DNA from: Odontocerum albicorne
Taxonomy: Eukaryota; Arthropoda; Insecta; Trichoptera; Odontoceridae
Direction of reading: 5' to 3'
Assembly (NCBI GenBank): GCA_949825065.1
Contig: OX463855.1
Location: 41,364,301 to 41,428,300 of the forward strand
DNA: 64,000 bases
The translations under genes and the position numbers were made by a program. Shown one piece after another: positions 1-8,646 of this stretch (position 1 is the stretch's first letter; every line of letters starts with the position of its first letter). The notes below the pieces were generated by a model. It searched no databases, was not told the DNA's origin, and saw nothing but the letters and a program-made list of their open reading frames with translations.

Positions 1-702
1 TGCTTTGAGTGCGAGACAAAAACATGAACCTTTTTTGCATCGTTTGGTAACAGGAGATGAGAAATCGGTCGTGTACAACAACGTGACAAGAAAAAGACAT
101 CGGGCTATACCTGGACAAGCCCCATTAACAACTTCGAAGGCCGAAATCCATCAAAAAAAGTAATGCTTTGTGTTTGGTGGAATTGTAAGGGTATTGTGTA
201 TTTTGGACTCTCGGAACGCAATCAGACAATTACAACAGAACGATATTGTCAGCAATTATCCAAATTGAACATCGCCCTTCAAAAGGATAGACCAGAATTG
301 GTAAACAGAAAAGGGGTAGTGTTTCATCCCGACAACGCGTGACCACATGTGGCTTTGATGGCCCAATACAAGCTAAATGAGTTGAATTGGGATGTTATCA
401 AGCATCCACCGTATTGTCCAGATCTTGCTCCTTCCGATTTTCATTTATTACGATCGCTGCAAAAAATTTTAAATGATAAAAAATTTGATACAATAGAGCA
501 GGTAAAAACATCCCTTACTACATTTTTCGCATCAAAATCCACGGAATTTTACACTAATGGTATTAATAAGTTGATAGAAAGATGGGAGAAGGTTATAAGA
601 ACTGATGGAAATTATAAAATTGATTAAATAAATATTACAAATCTAAAAAAAAATGTTTAATTGTATATGTAAAAAACGATCATTACTTTTGCATCAACCC
701 AA
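1..702 (+). pseudogene. Mariner transposase C-terminal half, cecropia-like, broken
   Basis: This is the 3' part of a mariner transposon, cut by the window edge. The frame reads through the first catalytic Asp (VTGDEK, the usual Trp after it lost), then VFHPDNA with the second Asp, then an in-frame TGA at 340-342, then HPPYCPDLAPSDFHLL with the third Asp, ending at TAA 625-627. Spacing fits the D34D mariner class. The right end (GCATCAACCCAA to about 702, followed by TA) resembles the terminal repeat known from cecropia-subfamily mariners such as Hsmar1; that assignment is from memory. The stop codon and lost residues make it inactive. Confidence 0.88.
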
Positions 703-744
703 TACAATCATAAATGTTCATATATACAACTCCATTACGCCCGT

Positions 745-930
745 TTTGTCTGGGGAAAGTGCACGCGCAAGGCGCAAGGATTAAGGTTAAGTAACACTAG
801 GCTATCATCGCATTAGAGCCGCTGTTCTACAGTTATCCGAAGTACTCGTACTTCCGAAGTAACGCCAGCGATATCCAACCGATCTTGGGTAGCGCCTCGC
901 GCCTTGCGCCTTGCGCTCCGTAAAAATAAA
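745..930. repeat. Short inverted-repeat element
   Basis: GC-rich arms GCGCAAGGCGCAAGG (about 766-780) and its complement (about 900-914) face each other across about 120 bp. This looks like a small MITE or fold-back relic. No target duplication could be fixed. Confidence 0.4.
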
Positions 931-936
931 CAACAA

Positions 937-1131
937 CACTCTGAGATGGTTTGGGCACGTGGAACGAATGAAAGAAGGCTAACTTCCCGTTTCCCTGTCG
1001 GGATTCATACATTATTCCGTACGACTCCTTCGATTTCTCTGACTTTGTACATTTCCTTATTTCAGAATATCACACTTGATCCAATTCTTTGGTCTTACTC
1101 TGTAGTGCCTTCCAATCACATTTGCGATGTA
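937..1131 (-). mobile_element. RTE-like LINE 3' end (RL family), left part
   Basis: Positions 985-1131 read on the minus strand as the abundant RL repeat of this window: a reverse-transcriptase tail with a GRxRxRPKxWxDQV-like stretch. A plus-strand scrap (937-983, LRWFGHVERMKEG-like) precedes it in opposite orientation. The copy continues at 2071-2140 on the far side of the mariner, which therefore inserted into it. Confidence 0.6.
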
Positions 1132-2068
1132 CGAGGCATATCCAGAAACTAAGTGTACTGAATTTTTGTAGGTTACAATTTTTTTTATTTAAACAAAAAA
1201 ATTACGTGGTAACCGTAGTACATATGTAAGCTATTTTTCGACATAGTCGCCATTCTTCTCAATGCAGGTGGTGAAGCGGGGTATCAACTTTTTGATGCCT
1301 TCCTCGAAGTAGTTTCCTGCCAGCACCTCCGTTCACTTCTCCACCTCCTCCTTTACCTCCTCGTCGGTTGAAAACCTTTTTCCACCCATGTGTAGCTTCA
1401 GGGAGGTAAAGAGATAGTAATCTGAAGGTGTTAGATCAGGGGAATGCGCGGGACGGTTCAGGACATCCCATTTAAACGAGGCGAGCAGTTCCGTCTGGCA
1501 TTGTCGTGCAACAGGCAGACTCCCTTTGTCAGCATGCCTCTCCTCTTGTTCTGAATCGCCCTCCGCAATTTTTTTAGGGTTTCACAGTATCTGGCAGAGT
1601 TAAAGGTCTCCCCTTGAGGCATATTTTCAATTAAAATTATGCCTTGATAGTCCCAAAACACGGATGCCATGATTTTCTTGGCTGAAATTGTGGTTTTGAA
1701 CTTTTTGGCGGAGGGTGAAGAGGTGTGACGTGACCGTTTTTAAACTCGCGACACCACTTGTACACACTCGTACGATTCATAGCTTTATCACCATATGCAG
1801 TTTTCATCTCATTATAAACCTCAACCGGAGGTTTTCCCTTCCAAACGAGATAACGGATGACGCCGCGTATTTCGCACTTGGCGGGAGATTGGATTGACAT
1901 TTTTCACGAAACGTGTTGTCGCGTCGACACTTCTCAACGTACTGACCTCGAACCGGTCTCGTTGCGGAGGGGAAGGGTCAGACTACACGGAAGTGTAGCC
2001 AACATGTCGAAAATAAAATCCATCCGGTCGTGAGAGCCTCAGTACACTTACTTTCTGGATACGCATAG
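1132..2068 (-). mobile_element. Mariner family B, copy 1, internally deleted
   Basis: Terminal repeats (CGAGGCATATCCAGAAA at the left; complement of GCGTATCCAGAAAGTAAG at the right) and flanking TA dinucleotides delimit a 937 bp element. Sister copies lie at 8647 and 44573. A full-length mariner is about 1.3 kb, so roughly a third is missing, mainly the coding segment between the second helix-turn-helix and the region after the first catalytic Asp. It sits inside an RL LINE copy. Confidence 0.9.
1231..1900 (-). pseudogene. Mariner family B transposase, core-deleted
   Basis: The frame starts with ATG at 1898-1900 (MSIQSPAKCEIRGVIRYL), keeps the helix-turn-helix part (YNEMKTAYGDKA, VYKWCREFKNG), then jumps directly to the HTSSP-like linker near the catalytic core. 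The first catalytic Asp lies in the deleted part. LLHDNA (second Asp) is present, followed by a small deletion and frameshift. The stop is at 1231-1233 after GDYVEK. The product cannot be a working transposase, but the DNA ends could still be mobilised by a related enzyme. Confidence 0.88.
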
Positions 2069-2070
2069 TA

Positions 2071-2640
2071 TATTTGTTTTTTTAAATCTTTCTTCGTTCA
2101 TTCGTTCGACATGCACAAATAATCTCGTTTGTTAAGACAGGCATCTTAACAACTCTGCAACGAAGGGTAGCATAAACGTATCTAAATGATATATTTTGAA
2201 AATTGCTTGTGATTTTTGTGTGTAATATTTTCACAGGTGAAGGATATCGAACGGCGTGTAGCGATATGAAACAAAGCTAACGGGGCACTAAAAGATATAT
2301 ACTGGAACCGAACAGTATCAAAATCTGTTAAGATCACAGTATACAAAAGTATTTTGGTGCCAACTTTGATGAATGGAGGTGAAACATGGACGTAGATAAA
2401 AACAGAGGAGCAGAATAAATACTGTAGAAATGTGTGCATTGAGAAGAATACATGGCGCGATAATGTATGACAGAATACGGAATGACGATATAAGGGATGA
2501 ATGTGAACTTAAGGCTGATGCGTTAAATAATATGAGGAAGAGTACGTTGAGACAGTTGAGTAACAGAATGAAGAAAGAATAACAAAACAGAGATATATTA
2601 TTTATAGTTAAGGCATTAAAATTGTGGAGGTTTAAAGACA
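2071..2640. mobile_element. RL LINE fragments flanking and following the mariner
   Basis: 2071-2140 is minus-strand RL sequence. 2380-2600 is a plus-strand RL segment translating roughly as TVEMCALRRIHGAIMYDR..DECELKADALNN with stops, typical of the region just downstream of a LINE reverse-transcriptase core. 2141-2380 holds nothing I recognise. Confidence 0.55.
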
Positions 2641-2682
2641 TTGTCATTTGATTTATCAAACACTCTTTATTCCACTTTTTGT

Positions 2683-2727
2683 GACGGTATAACCCTACCG
2701 GTTTCATGGCTTTCACCTCATCTTCAG
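2683..2727 (-). ncRNA. Hammerhead-type ribozyme motif, Penelope-like element
   Basis: On the minus strand the order is CTGAAGA core, a short stem-loop, GAAA core, a CGGTA/TACCG stem with a GGGTTA loop, then GTC, the classic cleavage triplet. This is the type I hammerhead order known from Penelope-like retroelements. In this copy helix II (GAGGTGAAAGCCAT) is imperfect. Confidence 0.5.
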
Positions 2728-3006
2728 GGGAGCACAAACAAGACTGAATTATGTTCGAACTGGTACCGATATACACGCTTCAACGGTTGGGGGCTGAGGA
2801 GCGAGGGAGGCATGGGACGATTTCGGCCAAGATCGGAGAGATTTTTGTTCGGATCGATGTACTGAGTACGTTGAGACAGTTGAGTAACAGAATGAAGAAA
2901 GAATAACAAAACAGAGATATATTATTTATAGTTAAGGCATTAAAATTGTGGAGGTTTAAAGACATTGTCATTTGATTTATCAAACACTCTTTATTCCACT
3001 TTTTGT

Positions 3007-3051
3007 GACGGTATAACCCTACCGGTTTCATGGCTTTCACCTCATCTTCAG
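3007..3051 (-). ncRNA. Hammerhead-type motif, duplicate copy
   Basis: Same 45 nt as 2683-2727, in the second unit of the tandem duplication, directly downstream of the GIY-YIG reading frame. Confidence 0.5.
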
Positions 3052-3072
3052 GGGAGCACAAACAAGACTGAA

Positions 3073-3553
3073 TTATGTTCGAACTGGTACCGATATACAC
3101 GCTTCAACGGTTGGGGGCTGAGGAGCGAGGGAGGCATGGGACGATTTCGGCCAAGATCGGAGAGATTTTTGTTCGGATCGATGTACTGACTTAGAAATTT
3201 CTAGGGCCTCTAATCTGTCCAATTTATTTCCGTTACTACTGATATGTAAGAATTTGGCATCATCGATAGAAAAAGTATGGTTTTCACGGTAACAATGATT
3301 GGCCATTTCAGAATAAATTCGAGGATTTGTTAAGGCGGATTTGTGTTCACGAAATCTCTTTTCAAAAGATCTTCCTGTTTTTCCTATATAGAAATTATCA
3401 CGGTCAGCACATAAAAGTGTATACACACCACTGTTGCTAAGTATTCCATTTTTGCCTTTCCCATTAAATAAGAGTTTCCGGAGATTAAAATTAGTGTAAA
3501 AAGCTGTCTTTATGTGACTTGGAATATTTTTGGTTATTTCGTATGATATGTTT
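3073..3553 (-). pseudogene. Penelope-like element GIY-YIG endonuclease, C-terminal fragment
   Basis: Minus-strand frame, open from about 3553 to its stop at 3073. It contains GVYTLLCADRDNFYIGKTGR, the GIY-YIG signature (here VYT..FYIG followed by KTGRSFEKRFREH), then NHCYRENHTFS and KLDRLEALEISK. In Penelope-like elements this nuclease domain lies C-terminal to the reverse transcriptase and makes the first nick for target-primed insertion. The reverse-transcriptase part is absent: upstream (above 3553) the frame closes in AT-rich DNA. The 3' untranslated part with the hammerhead-type motif follows at 3051-3007. A 5'-truncated copy is the simplest reading. Confidence 0.82.
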
Positions 3554-3659
3554 TTTTATAAATATGACTTTGCTCCATTTATAGGTATGCTTATAGGTGT
3601 CGTTAAATATATAATCTTTTTACATAATATATAATCTTTGACAAAACAGATATATAGTG

Positions 3660-3720
3660 CAAATGTCAGTGGAAGGCGTGTTAGAGGAAGACCAAGGCCA
3701 GTATGGTTGGATCGATGCCC
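3660..3720 (+). mobile_element. RL LINE 3' end scrap
   Basis: ATATATAGTGCAAATGTCAG, then AGAGGAAGACCAAGG and TATGGTTGGATCGA match the RL consensus (GRxxRGRPRxVWLD). It breaks off abruptly into the GC-rich block that follows. Confidence 0.65.
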
Positions 3721-3970
3721 TTGCGGTCGGGCTCGCCCTACATTGGTGGGGTGTATCTTAGCCGGGGGAATGTTTGTGGGATGAGCCCGGATCTTTTAAT
3801 GTCTTCTCTCTTGAATGTATTTTTTTCGTCATCTATTTATTTTCTGTGTTTTTTTTATCTTCTTCGTGGGCTGAAAAACTGTATTGGTGGGGTGTATCTT
3901 GGCCGGGGGGGCTCGCCCTGTATTGGTGGGGTGCATCTTGGCCGGGGGGATGTTATTAGATGAGCCCAGA
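3721..3970 (+). repeat. GC-rich repeated block
   Basis: ATTGGTGGGGTGTATCTTGG-type units occur at about 3739, 3882 and 3922, each followed by a GCCGGGGG run. An open frame across it (GGVYLGRG repeats) is an effect of the repetition. It may be internal sequence of the LINE whose 3' end follows, but I cannot prove that. Confidence 0.5.
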
Positions 3971-4035
3971 CCTTTAGATAGCTTCTGTTTTTTAATGTGT
4001 TCTTGAAATGTGTCTAAATGTATTACGTACATACT

Positions 4036-4377
4036 ATGTTTGATAACGTGTTTCATTCCTGATTTTTCTTTTCCTTTCCTCTCCACCATCCCTTCCTTTC
4101 CTTTTGATTGATGATATCTCACTTTATATGAAAAATAATGTTCGGGTGATTGTCCGTCTTTGTGGGATTCGTGGGCATGTTCTCGCGTATATGTTTATGG
4201 ATTTCGTGGGGATGGATAGTCATTTGAATGATTTATGCGACCACGTAACTTGCTTCATTTACTTTTGTCTGGTTGGTTGGAAGAGATTGCCACCTGGCAA
4301 TAAGCCCGCCAGATTGTATTGCAATAAAAGTATTAAATATGTTGGTATCAATAAACCTGTATTTATTTATTTATTTA
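4036..4377 (+). mobile_element. LINE 3' untranslated end (LL family), copy 1
   Basis: Matches the 3' ends at 10970-11280 (minus) and 40450-40765 (plus) along their length: the TTTCCTTTCCTTTCCACC tract, GATATCTCACTTTATATG, then GTCTGGTTGGTTGG, GAGATTGCC, GCCCGCCAGATTGTAT and an ATTTATTTATTT tail. No coding sequence is left in this copy. Its last 60 bases resemble the tail of the SINEs in this window. Confidence 0.75.
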
Positions 4378-4384
4378 AGTTAAT

Positions 4385-4545
4385 AATAGTCTGAAAGAAG
4401 GAAACGTAGAAAGTTAGAGAAGTCGTAGAAGTTGTATGGATGTAGAAGCTAAAGACGTGTGTCGGGACAGGAAAGTACGGCACTCCGTCCTCTCTGCCTC
4501 CTCCGGCAGGGAAATGACACGATGGTATGTATGTATGTATTATTC
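4385..4545 (+). mobile_element. RL LINE 3' end
   Basis: Starts at CTGAAAGAAGGAAACGTAG and runs through GTATGGATGTAGAAGC, CTCTGCCTCC and the stop region to an ATGTATGTATGT tail. The short microsatellite tail is typical of RTE-type LINEs. Confidence 0.7.
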
Positions 4546-4699
4546 CCATCGTGTATTTACTTGTATCATATCTAGTGAGCTTTATTCTCGAGTGTAGGCA
4601 GGCGCTGACACGGTAAAATGGCCTCGAGCGTTTTGTTTCAGTTATTACAATATATACCTAAGTATTAAAGATAAGTAAAATGACATTGGTGAAAATTTA

Positions 4700-4805
4700 A
4701 ATAGAAATAATCAATTTATGATTTATCATCACGTTTCATTCCGATGATGGATTGCAAAACGGTGGCGGTCGAGCAGAACCCAGTACCCAGTGGGAAGCCT
4801 TCACA
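4700..4805. repeat. Dispersed repeat shared with 7280..7375
   Basis: TTATGATTTATCATCACGTT, GGATTGCAAAAC, GAGCAGAACCC and GGAAGCCTTCACAATAA recur at 7280-7375 in the same order. Family not recognised. Confidence 0.6.
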
Positions 4806-4892
4806 ATAACGTTATTCGAAAGTAGTTTCGTATTTCTCGGATAGATGTCGTAAGGAATTTATTTTGAATTGTGTCGATACAGTACCATATTA

Positions 4893-5305
4893 AAGGGGAA
4901 CAAAGTAGTCTAATGTTACTAGAAATCATAGTGAAAATACAGGATATGGTTTTGGAAGATCATCGATCGACTGTGGATGTGATAGCTGACACCATAGGCA
5001 TCTCACATGGAACAACATGGCATATTTTGGCTGAAGTTTTGGGTTTCAAAAAACTGTGTGCACAATGGGTGCCGCATTTGCTAACAATGCAACAAAAACA
5101 CGTTCGAATGCGACTTTCTGAGCAACATTTGGAGCAATTTCGAAAGGATAAAAAGGATTTTCTGCGTCGATTCATCACTATGGATGAGGCTTGGGTCTAC
5201 CACCATGATCCTGAATCAAAACAAGAGGCTAAGGAGTGGTGTGAACCAGGCACTTTGGCTCCGAAGCGAGGAGTTCGTGTCCAGAAATCGGTAAATGGTA
5301 AATGT
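4893..5305 (+). pseudogene. Mariner family C transposase, middle fragment
   Basis: Nearly identical over about 400 bp to the intact family C copy (43375-43735). It keeps the second helix-turn-helix (VDVIADTIGISHGTTWHI), WVPHLL and the first catalytic Asp (TMDEAW, Thr changed to Ala). Both ends are missing. One extra codon (GGA) sits in the CEPG-linker region. Without the second and third Asp it is dead. High identity to the full copy suggests it broke recently. Confidence 0.9.
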
Positions 5306-5403
5306 TTCCCGAGTAGTTGGTAAATGTTTCCCGAGTTTCAACACTATCTTTGGTTATATATATTTTTTTTATTTACGCGTGACAAGAAATCTTTAAATAT
5401 ATT

Positions 5404-5552
5404 ATTTATACTCGTGGTTAAGGCATTAACATTGTGGTGCACAAACAAGACTTGTTTGTGCTCCCCCGATGATGAGGCGAAAGCCTTGAAACCGGTAGGG
5501 TTATACCGTTACAAAAAAGTGGAACAAACAGTGTTTGATAAAACAAATAACG
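5404..5552 (+). mobile_element. Penelope-like element 3' end
   Basis: Contains TTTGTGCTCC, GAAACCGGTAGGGTTATACC, AAAAAAGTGGAA and GTGTTTGATAAA, the same tail as at 2640-2760 (minus) and 51600-51690. Only about 150 bp are present, as expected for a strongly 5'-truncated insertion. Confidence 0.7.
5466..5510 (+). ncRNA. Hammerhead-type motif with a GNRA-capped helix II
   Basis: CCGATGA (one change from CTGATGA), then stem GAGGC-GAAA-GCCTT, GAAA core, CGGTA/TACCG stem with GGGTTA loop, GTT triplet. The helix II stem is the best paired of the copies. The core C-to-U change probably weakens activity. Confidence 0.45.
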
Positions 5553-5799
5553 ATCTTTAAATACATAATTTGCGAATAAAATAAGTTTTTTAATTTGAAT
5601 ACACAATTTTAATGGATCTGGGTTTGTTGTTACCTTTCAATTGTCGTGTCCCCAGTAAACTAGGGTTTTGCCTGTATCTCACTGAGGACATAATATTGGA
5701 ATTGGTTATTGTCGTACAAGTTGGCAATACTCGTAAATGATACCGAACGCCGATAGGTTCTTTACTAATAGAAATGTTTATCCGGAGAGTAGTTTCGCA

Positions 5800-6350
5800 T
5801 TTCTCGGATAGATGTTTGGTCTAAATTTTTGTTGCTAACTTCATTCCAAACGTGCTGAATGTATATGATTATGAAAGGTAATAGTTTAGTGCATTTTTGT
5901 TCAGCCATTATTTTCCCAAATTGTTTTGAAATAATATACAATATATGTACAGTACACGGCGGTAAGTAATACACATAATTTGTAGAGCGTCGTCTCTGTC
6001 ATTCATACACGTGTTCCGTCGCGATTTGTCAGTCGTTACCGGACCGGACTGTTAGCGCATCGTGCGACAGCGACGACGCTCTACAAACGATGGGTATTAC
6101 TTATTGTATATGGTTGTCTGTTATTTTGTATTTATCAGATAGATGTCGTTAGGACTCAATTTCCGTTGCTAACTTCATTACTAACGTGCTGAATGCATAT
6201 TATTATAAATTTTCAATCTTGTTTAGTGCATTTATTCGTAGACTGTTAACCCAAATTGCTTAAGCGGTTTTTCAGCGTCGTTTAGAAAATTGAACAAAGT
6301 AATTTGAGTTTGTTGCTTTTTTATTACACGCAAAGAAACGGAACACAAAC
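5800..6350. repeat. Tandemly repeated leader of a mariner remnant, with a MITE inside
   Basis: TTGCTAACTTCATT, AACGTGCTGAATG and TTTAGTGCATTT appear at about 5830-5900 and again at 6158-6230; a third partial copy of the front part is at 4830-4865. Similar words (GAGCGGTTTTAGGCGTC) occur before the mariner remnant at 13775. I take it as the untranslated leader of that mariner family. Confidence 0.45.
5963..6104. mobile_element. 142 bp MITE
   Basis: Terminal inverted repeats of about 36 bp begin TAAGTAATAC and contain TTTGTAGAGCGTCGTC on both ends. Total length 142 bp, no coding content. It lies between the two leader copies described above. Confidence 0.65.
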
Positions 6351-6357
6351 GGAAAAA

Positions 6358-6890
6358 ATATACAATGTATGATGGCGATGCAGTGAGCGATCATGTGTCA
6401 AATGTGGTTTAATAAAATGTATGATGGCGATGCAGTGAGCGATCATGTGACAAATTTGGTTTAATAAAATGTACAATGTATGATGGCGATGCAGTGAGCG
6501 ATCATGTGTCAAATGTGGTTTAATAAAATGTACAATGTATGATGGCGATGCAGTGAGCGATCATGTGTCAAATGTGGTTTAATAAAATGTAAAATGTATG
6601 ATGGCGATGCAGTGAGCGATCATGTGTCAAATGTGGTTTAAAAAAAAGTACAATGTATGATGGCGATGCAGTGAGCGATCATGTGTCAAATGTGGTTTAA
6701 TAAAATTTACAATGTATGATGGCGATGCAGTGAGCGATCATGTGTCAAATATGGTTTAATAAAATGTACAATGTATGATGGCGATGCAGTGAGTGATCAT
6801 GTGACAAATGTGGTTTAATACAATAAAATTTACAACGTATGATGGCGATGCAGTGAGCGATCATGTGTCAAATGTGGTTTAATAAAATAT
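6358..6890 (+). repeat. 59 bp minisatellite derived from mariner coding DNA, 9 copies
   Basis: GATGGCGATGCAGTGAGCGA starts at 6371, 6423, 6482, 6541, 6600, 6659, 6718, 6777 and 6841: mostly 59 bp apart, with one 52 and one 64 bp step. Each unit translates as YDGDAVSDHVSNVV then stops. The less decayed single copy at 13890 reads YGGDALSDRVCQIWFK, a mariner helix-turn-helix segment. So the array is an amplified piece of transposase gene. Confidence 0.9.
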
Positions 6891-7115
6891 CGTAATGGTT
6901 ATACGACACTCGAAGATGGTGTCCGGTTTGAAAGGCCGATTACCGCTTATGACCATTAAATCAAGATTTTAAATCGAGAATAACCAGCGTTCTGAACACG
7001 AGAGAGATTGCTGAAAAATTGGAAATATCAAAAAATATTTAAAAAAAAACCGTCTACGGGCTGATGGTGCAATGATAACGTTTGAGTTTGATCTGAACAT
7101 TCCAAATACCTTTCC
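6890..7115 (+). pseudogene. Mariner remnant, DNA-binding region
   Basis: Follows the minisatellite in the sense expected of one gene: NGYTTLEDG.RFERPIT, then REIAEKLEISKN, the second helix-turn-helix, then FEFDLNIPNTFPGN. Stops and frameshifts interrupt it. No catalytic domain follows. The parallel copy is at 14380-14600. Confidence 0.7.
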
Positions 7116-7279
7116 GGGCAACTCAATATTACGAGTACACCCGAATCTCGGAGCCACGAGGTTTCCCAAACCAGGTCCTGTCCCGTTGGGTCTAGCGGCT
7201 CGGGACGTCCGTCTTTGTTTTATTTGTTTAAATATCTCGAGTATTTTTTATTTGACTTTTTAACATACGAGTATATATG

Positions 7280-7375
7280 ATAATCAAATTTATGATTTAT
7301 TATCAGGTTTAATTCAGATGAGTTGCAAAACTATGGCGGACCGAGCAGAACCCCATCGGAAGCCTTCACAATAAT
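7280..7375. repeat. Dispersed repeat shared with 4700..4805
   Basis: Same ordered words as the 4700 copy. 7116-7280 and 7376-7640 show nothing I can name. Confidence 0.55.
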
Positions 7376-7644
7376 AAAAGGCCGAATTGCAGCGGAACGC
7401 CACAGTCGGCTGGCTGTGATCAGTGACGTAAATTTCCTTATTCCTTCATACCATAAACAATAACAACGTGTGCTATAAATCTGTTGTATTTAATGACTTC
7501 GCTGTTACGCCACGACGAGCCAAAACAGTGGAGTACCTTTTTCGTAAGAAATGTACAATAATTAATGAGGCAGATCGTTTTTTTACTTGTTTATTTAGAC
7601 ATTTGATAGTAAAATATACGAATTGCGAGTTCATTGTCTTCTAA

Positions 7645-7710
7645 CAATCTCTTCCAACCAACCAAACATCATATACGAAGATATGATGTTTGGTTGGTTG
7701 GGAGAGATTG
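7645..7710. repeat. Near-perfect 30 bp palindrome
   Basis: Arms 7645-7674 and 7681-7710 match at 29 of 30 bases around the loop ACGAAG. The arm contains TCTTCCAACCAACC, the tail motif shared by the LL LINE and the SINEs. It marks a head-to-head junction at the start of the LINE fragment. Confidence 0.9.
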
Positions 7711-8178
7711 TTATATAGCATACTAGAATATGGCTCACAAATCTGGAACCCCCAATACGATATATATATTAACAGGCTAGAATCAATCCAACGTAGATTT
7801 GTCAAGTATCTTCAATTTAAATGCAAAGAATACGACAACGATTACGAGGCCAGATGCAGGCGACAACACCTCCTACCACTTCGCGAAAGACGGAAATTAG
7901 CCGATATTATATTATTAACGAAAATAGCGCAATATCACATTGATGCCCCAGAATTACTCTCAAACATAAACCTTAACGTCCCCAGAATCTCCGCAAGACA
8001 TACTAAATGGCTGAACATCCCCTTTAGTGCGACCAAATGCAGACAAAATTCATTCTTTGTAAGAGCATCTAACTTCTTAAACAACCTGGAAGACTTCCCG
8101 GAATTCGATTTATTTAACTCTTCTACGAACTCGATTAGATTGCACATATGCGGGAACTGGTTTGGTGTGGATCTCTGA
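7690..8178 (+). pseudogene. Non-LTR retrotransposon reverse transcriptase, C-terminal fragment
   Basis: An open frame of about 160 codons begins without its proper start, as a 5'-truncated copy would. SILEYGSQIWNPQYDIYINR and LESIQRRFVKYLQFK are typical of the thumb/tail region of Jockey- or CR1-like reverse transcriptases (EYGSxVWxPxxxxxxxxLExVQRRF). Rest of the tail: PLRERRKLADIILLTKI. The catalytic core lies outside this copy. The stop is at 8176-8178, followed by about 215 bp of 3' untranslated sequence. Confidence 0.85.
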
Positions 8179-8396
8179 CTGTCTCATCCCTGACTGTCTC
8201 CTGGTTAACAATTTTCAGCATTACTTAAAGCCTACCTACTACCTTCTTACCAATCTCCTAACATAATTAAGTGTACATATTGAAACCATATGCGAAAACT
8301 GTTAAATGGTGTTTCGAAACCCATAGATATCAGTAATAATACCGACATAAACACTGTATGTTTTCCTAATAAAATAAAATAAATAAATATATTATA
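8179..8396 (+). mobile_element. 3' untranslated end and A-rich tail of the LINE
   Basis: Runs from the stop to TCCTAATAAAATAAAATAAA, which looks like a polyadenylation region with an (AAAT)-type tail. The next repeat starts at about 8400. Confidence 0.6.
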
Positions 8397-8399
8397 TTC

Positions 8400-8646
8400 G
8401 AATAGGATAGTATAGAAATTTTCTAATATGATAGTTCATAATAGTATTTTGATGCCAACATTGATGTATGGGAGCGTAACGTGGACGTGGACACGTCCAC
8501 GTTACACTTCCGACAGTGTATAACAGAATACGAAATTGAGTGATTAGGTTTGAATGTGAACTTAAGGTGTTGAATAAGGTGAAGAAGAGCATGGTTTGGA
8601 CAAGTATATGGAATAAATTAATGAAGAAAGAATATCAAAATAAATA
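8400..8646 (+). mobile_element. RL LINE 3' part, split by mariner and MITE insertions
   Basis: Degenerate RL sequence (TTTTGATGCCAACATTGATG, TGAATGTGAACTTAAGG, AATTAATGAAGAAAGAATA) ends at AAATA, where a mariner begins. It resumes at 9228 with TATAGAGCAAATGTGAGTGG and is cut again by a TTAA MITE at 9314. Confidence 0.7.
8476..8505. repeat. Perfect 14 bp palindrome
   Basis: GTAACGTGGACGTG and its exact complement are separated by GA. The sequence replaces the point in RL copies where the text reads ATGGAAGTGAAACGTGG, so it is a local inverted duplication. Confidence 0.9.

Larger units (their letters stand above)
2541..3188. repeat. Perfect-looking 324 bp tandem duplication
   Basis: Positions 2541-2864 and 2865-3188 carry the same 324 bp by direct reading. 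Each unit contains an RL LINE scrap, then the reverse complement of a Penelope-like 3' end including the hammerhead-type motif. The junction sits at AGTACGTTGAG. The near identity implies a recent duplication or an assembly artefact. Confidence 0.9.
5345..5700. repeat. Dispersed repeat split by a Penelope-like 3' end
   Basis: Both flanks (5350-5403 and 5553-5690) match the uninterrupted copy at 36640-36790: GACAAGAAATCTTT, AATGGATCTGGGTTTGTTG, CCCCAGTAAACTAGG, TGCCTGTATCTCACTGAGG. ATCTTTAAATA stands on both sides of the insert and is probably its target duplication. Confidence 0.65.

Noticed and set aside
2318..3189. Several 60-150 codon frames on both strands, some identical
   Set aside because: Duplicates of the 324 bp unit and antisense shadows of LINE and Penelope-like sequence.
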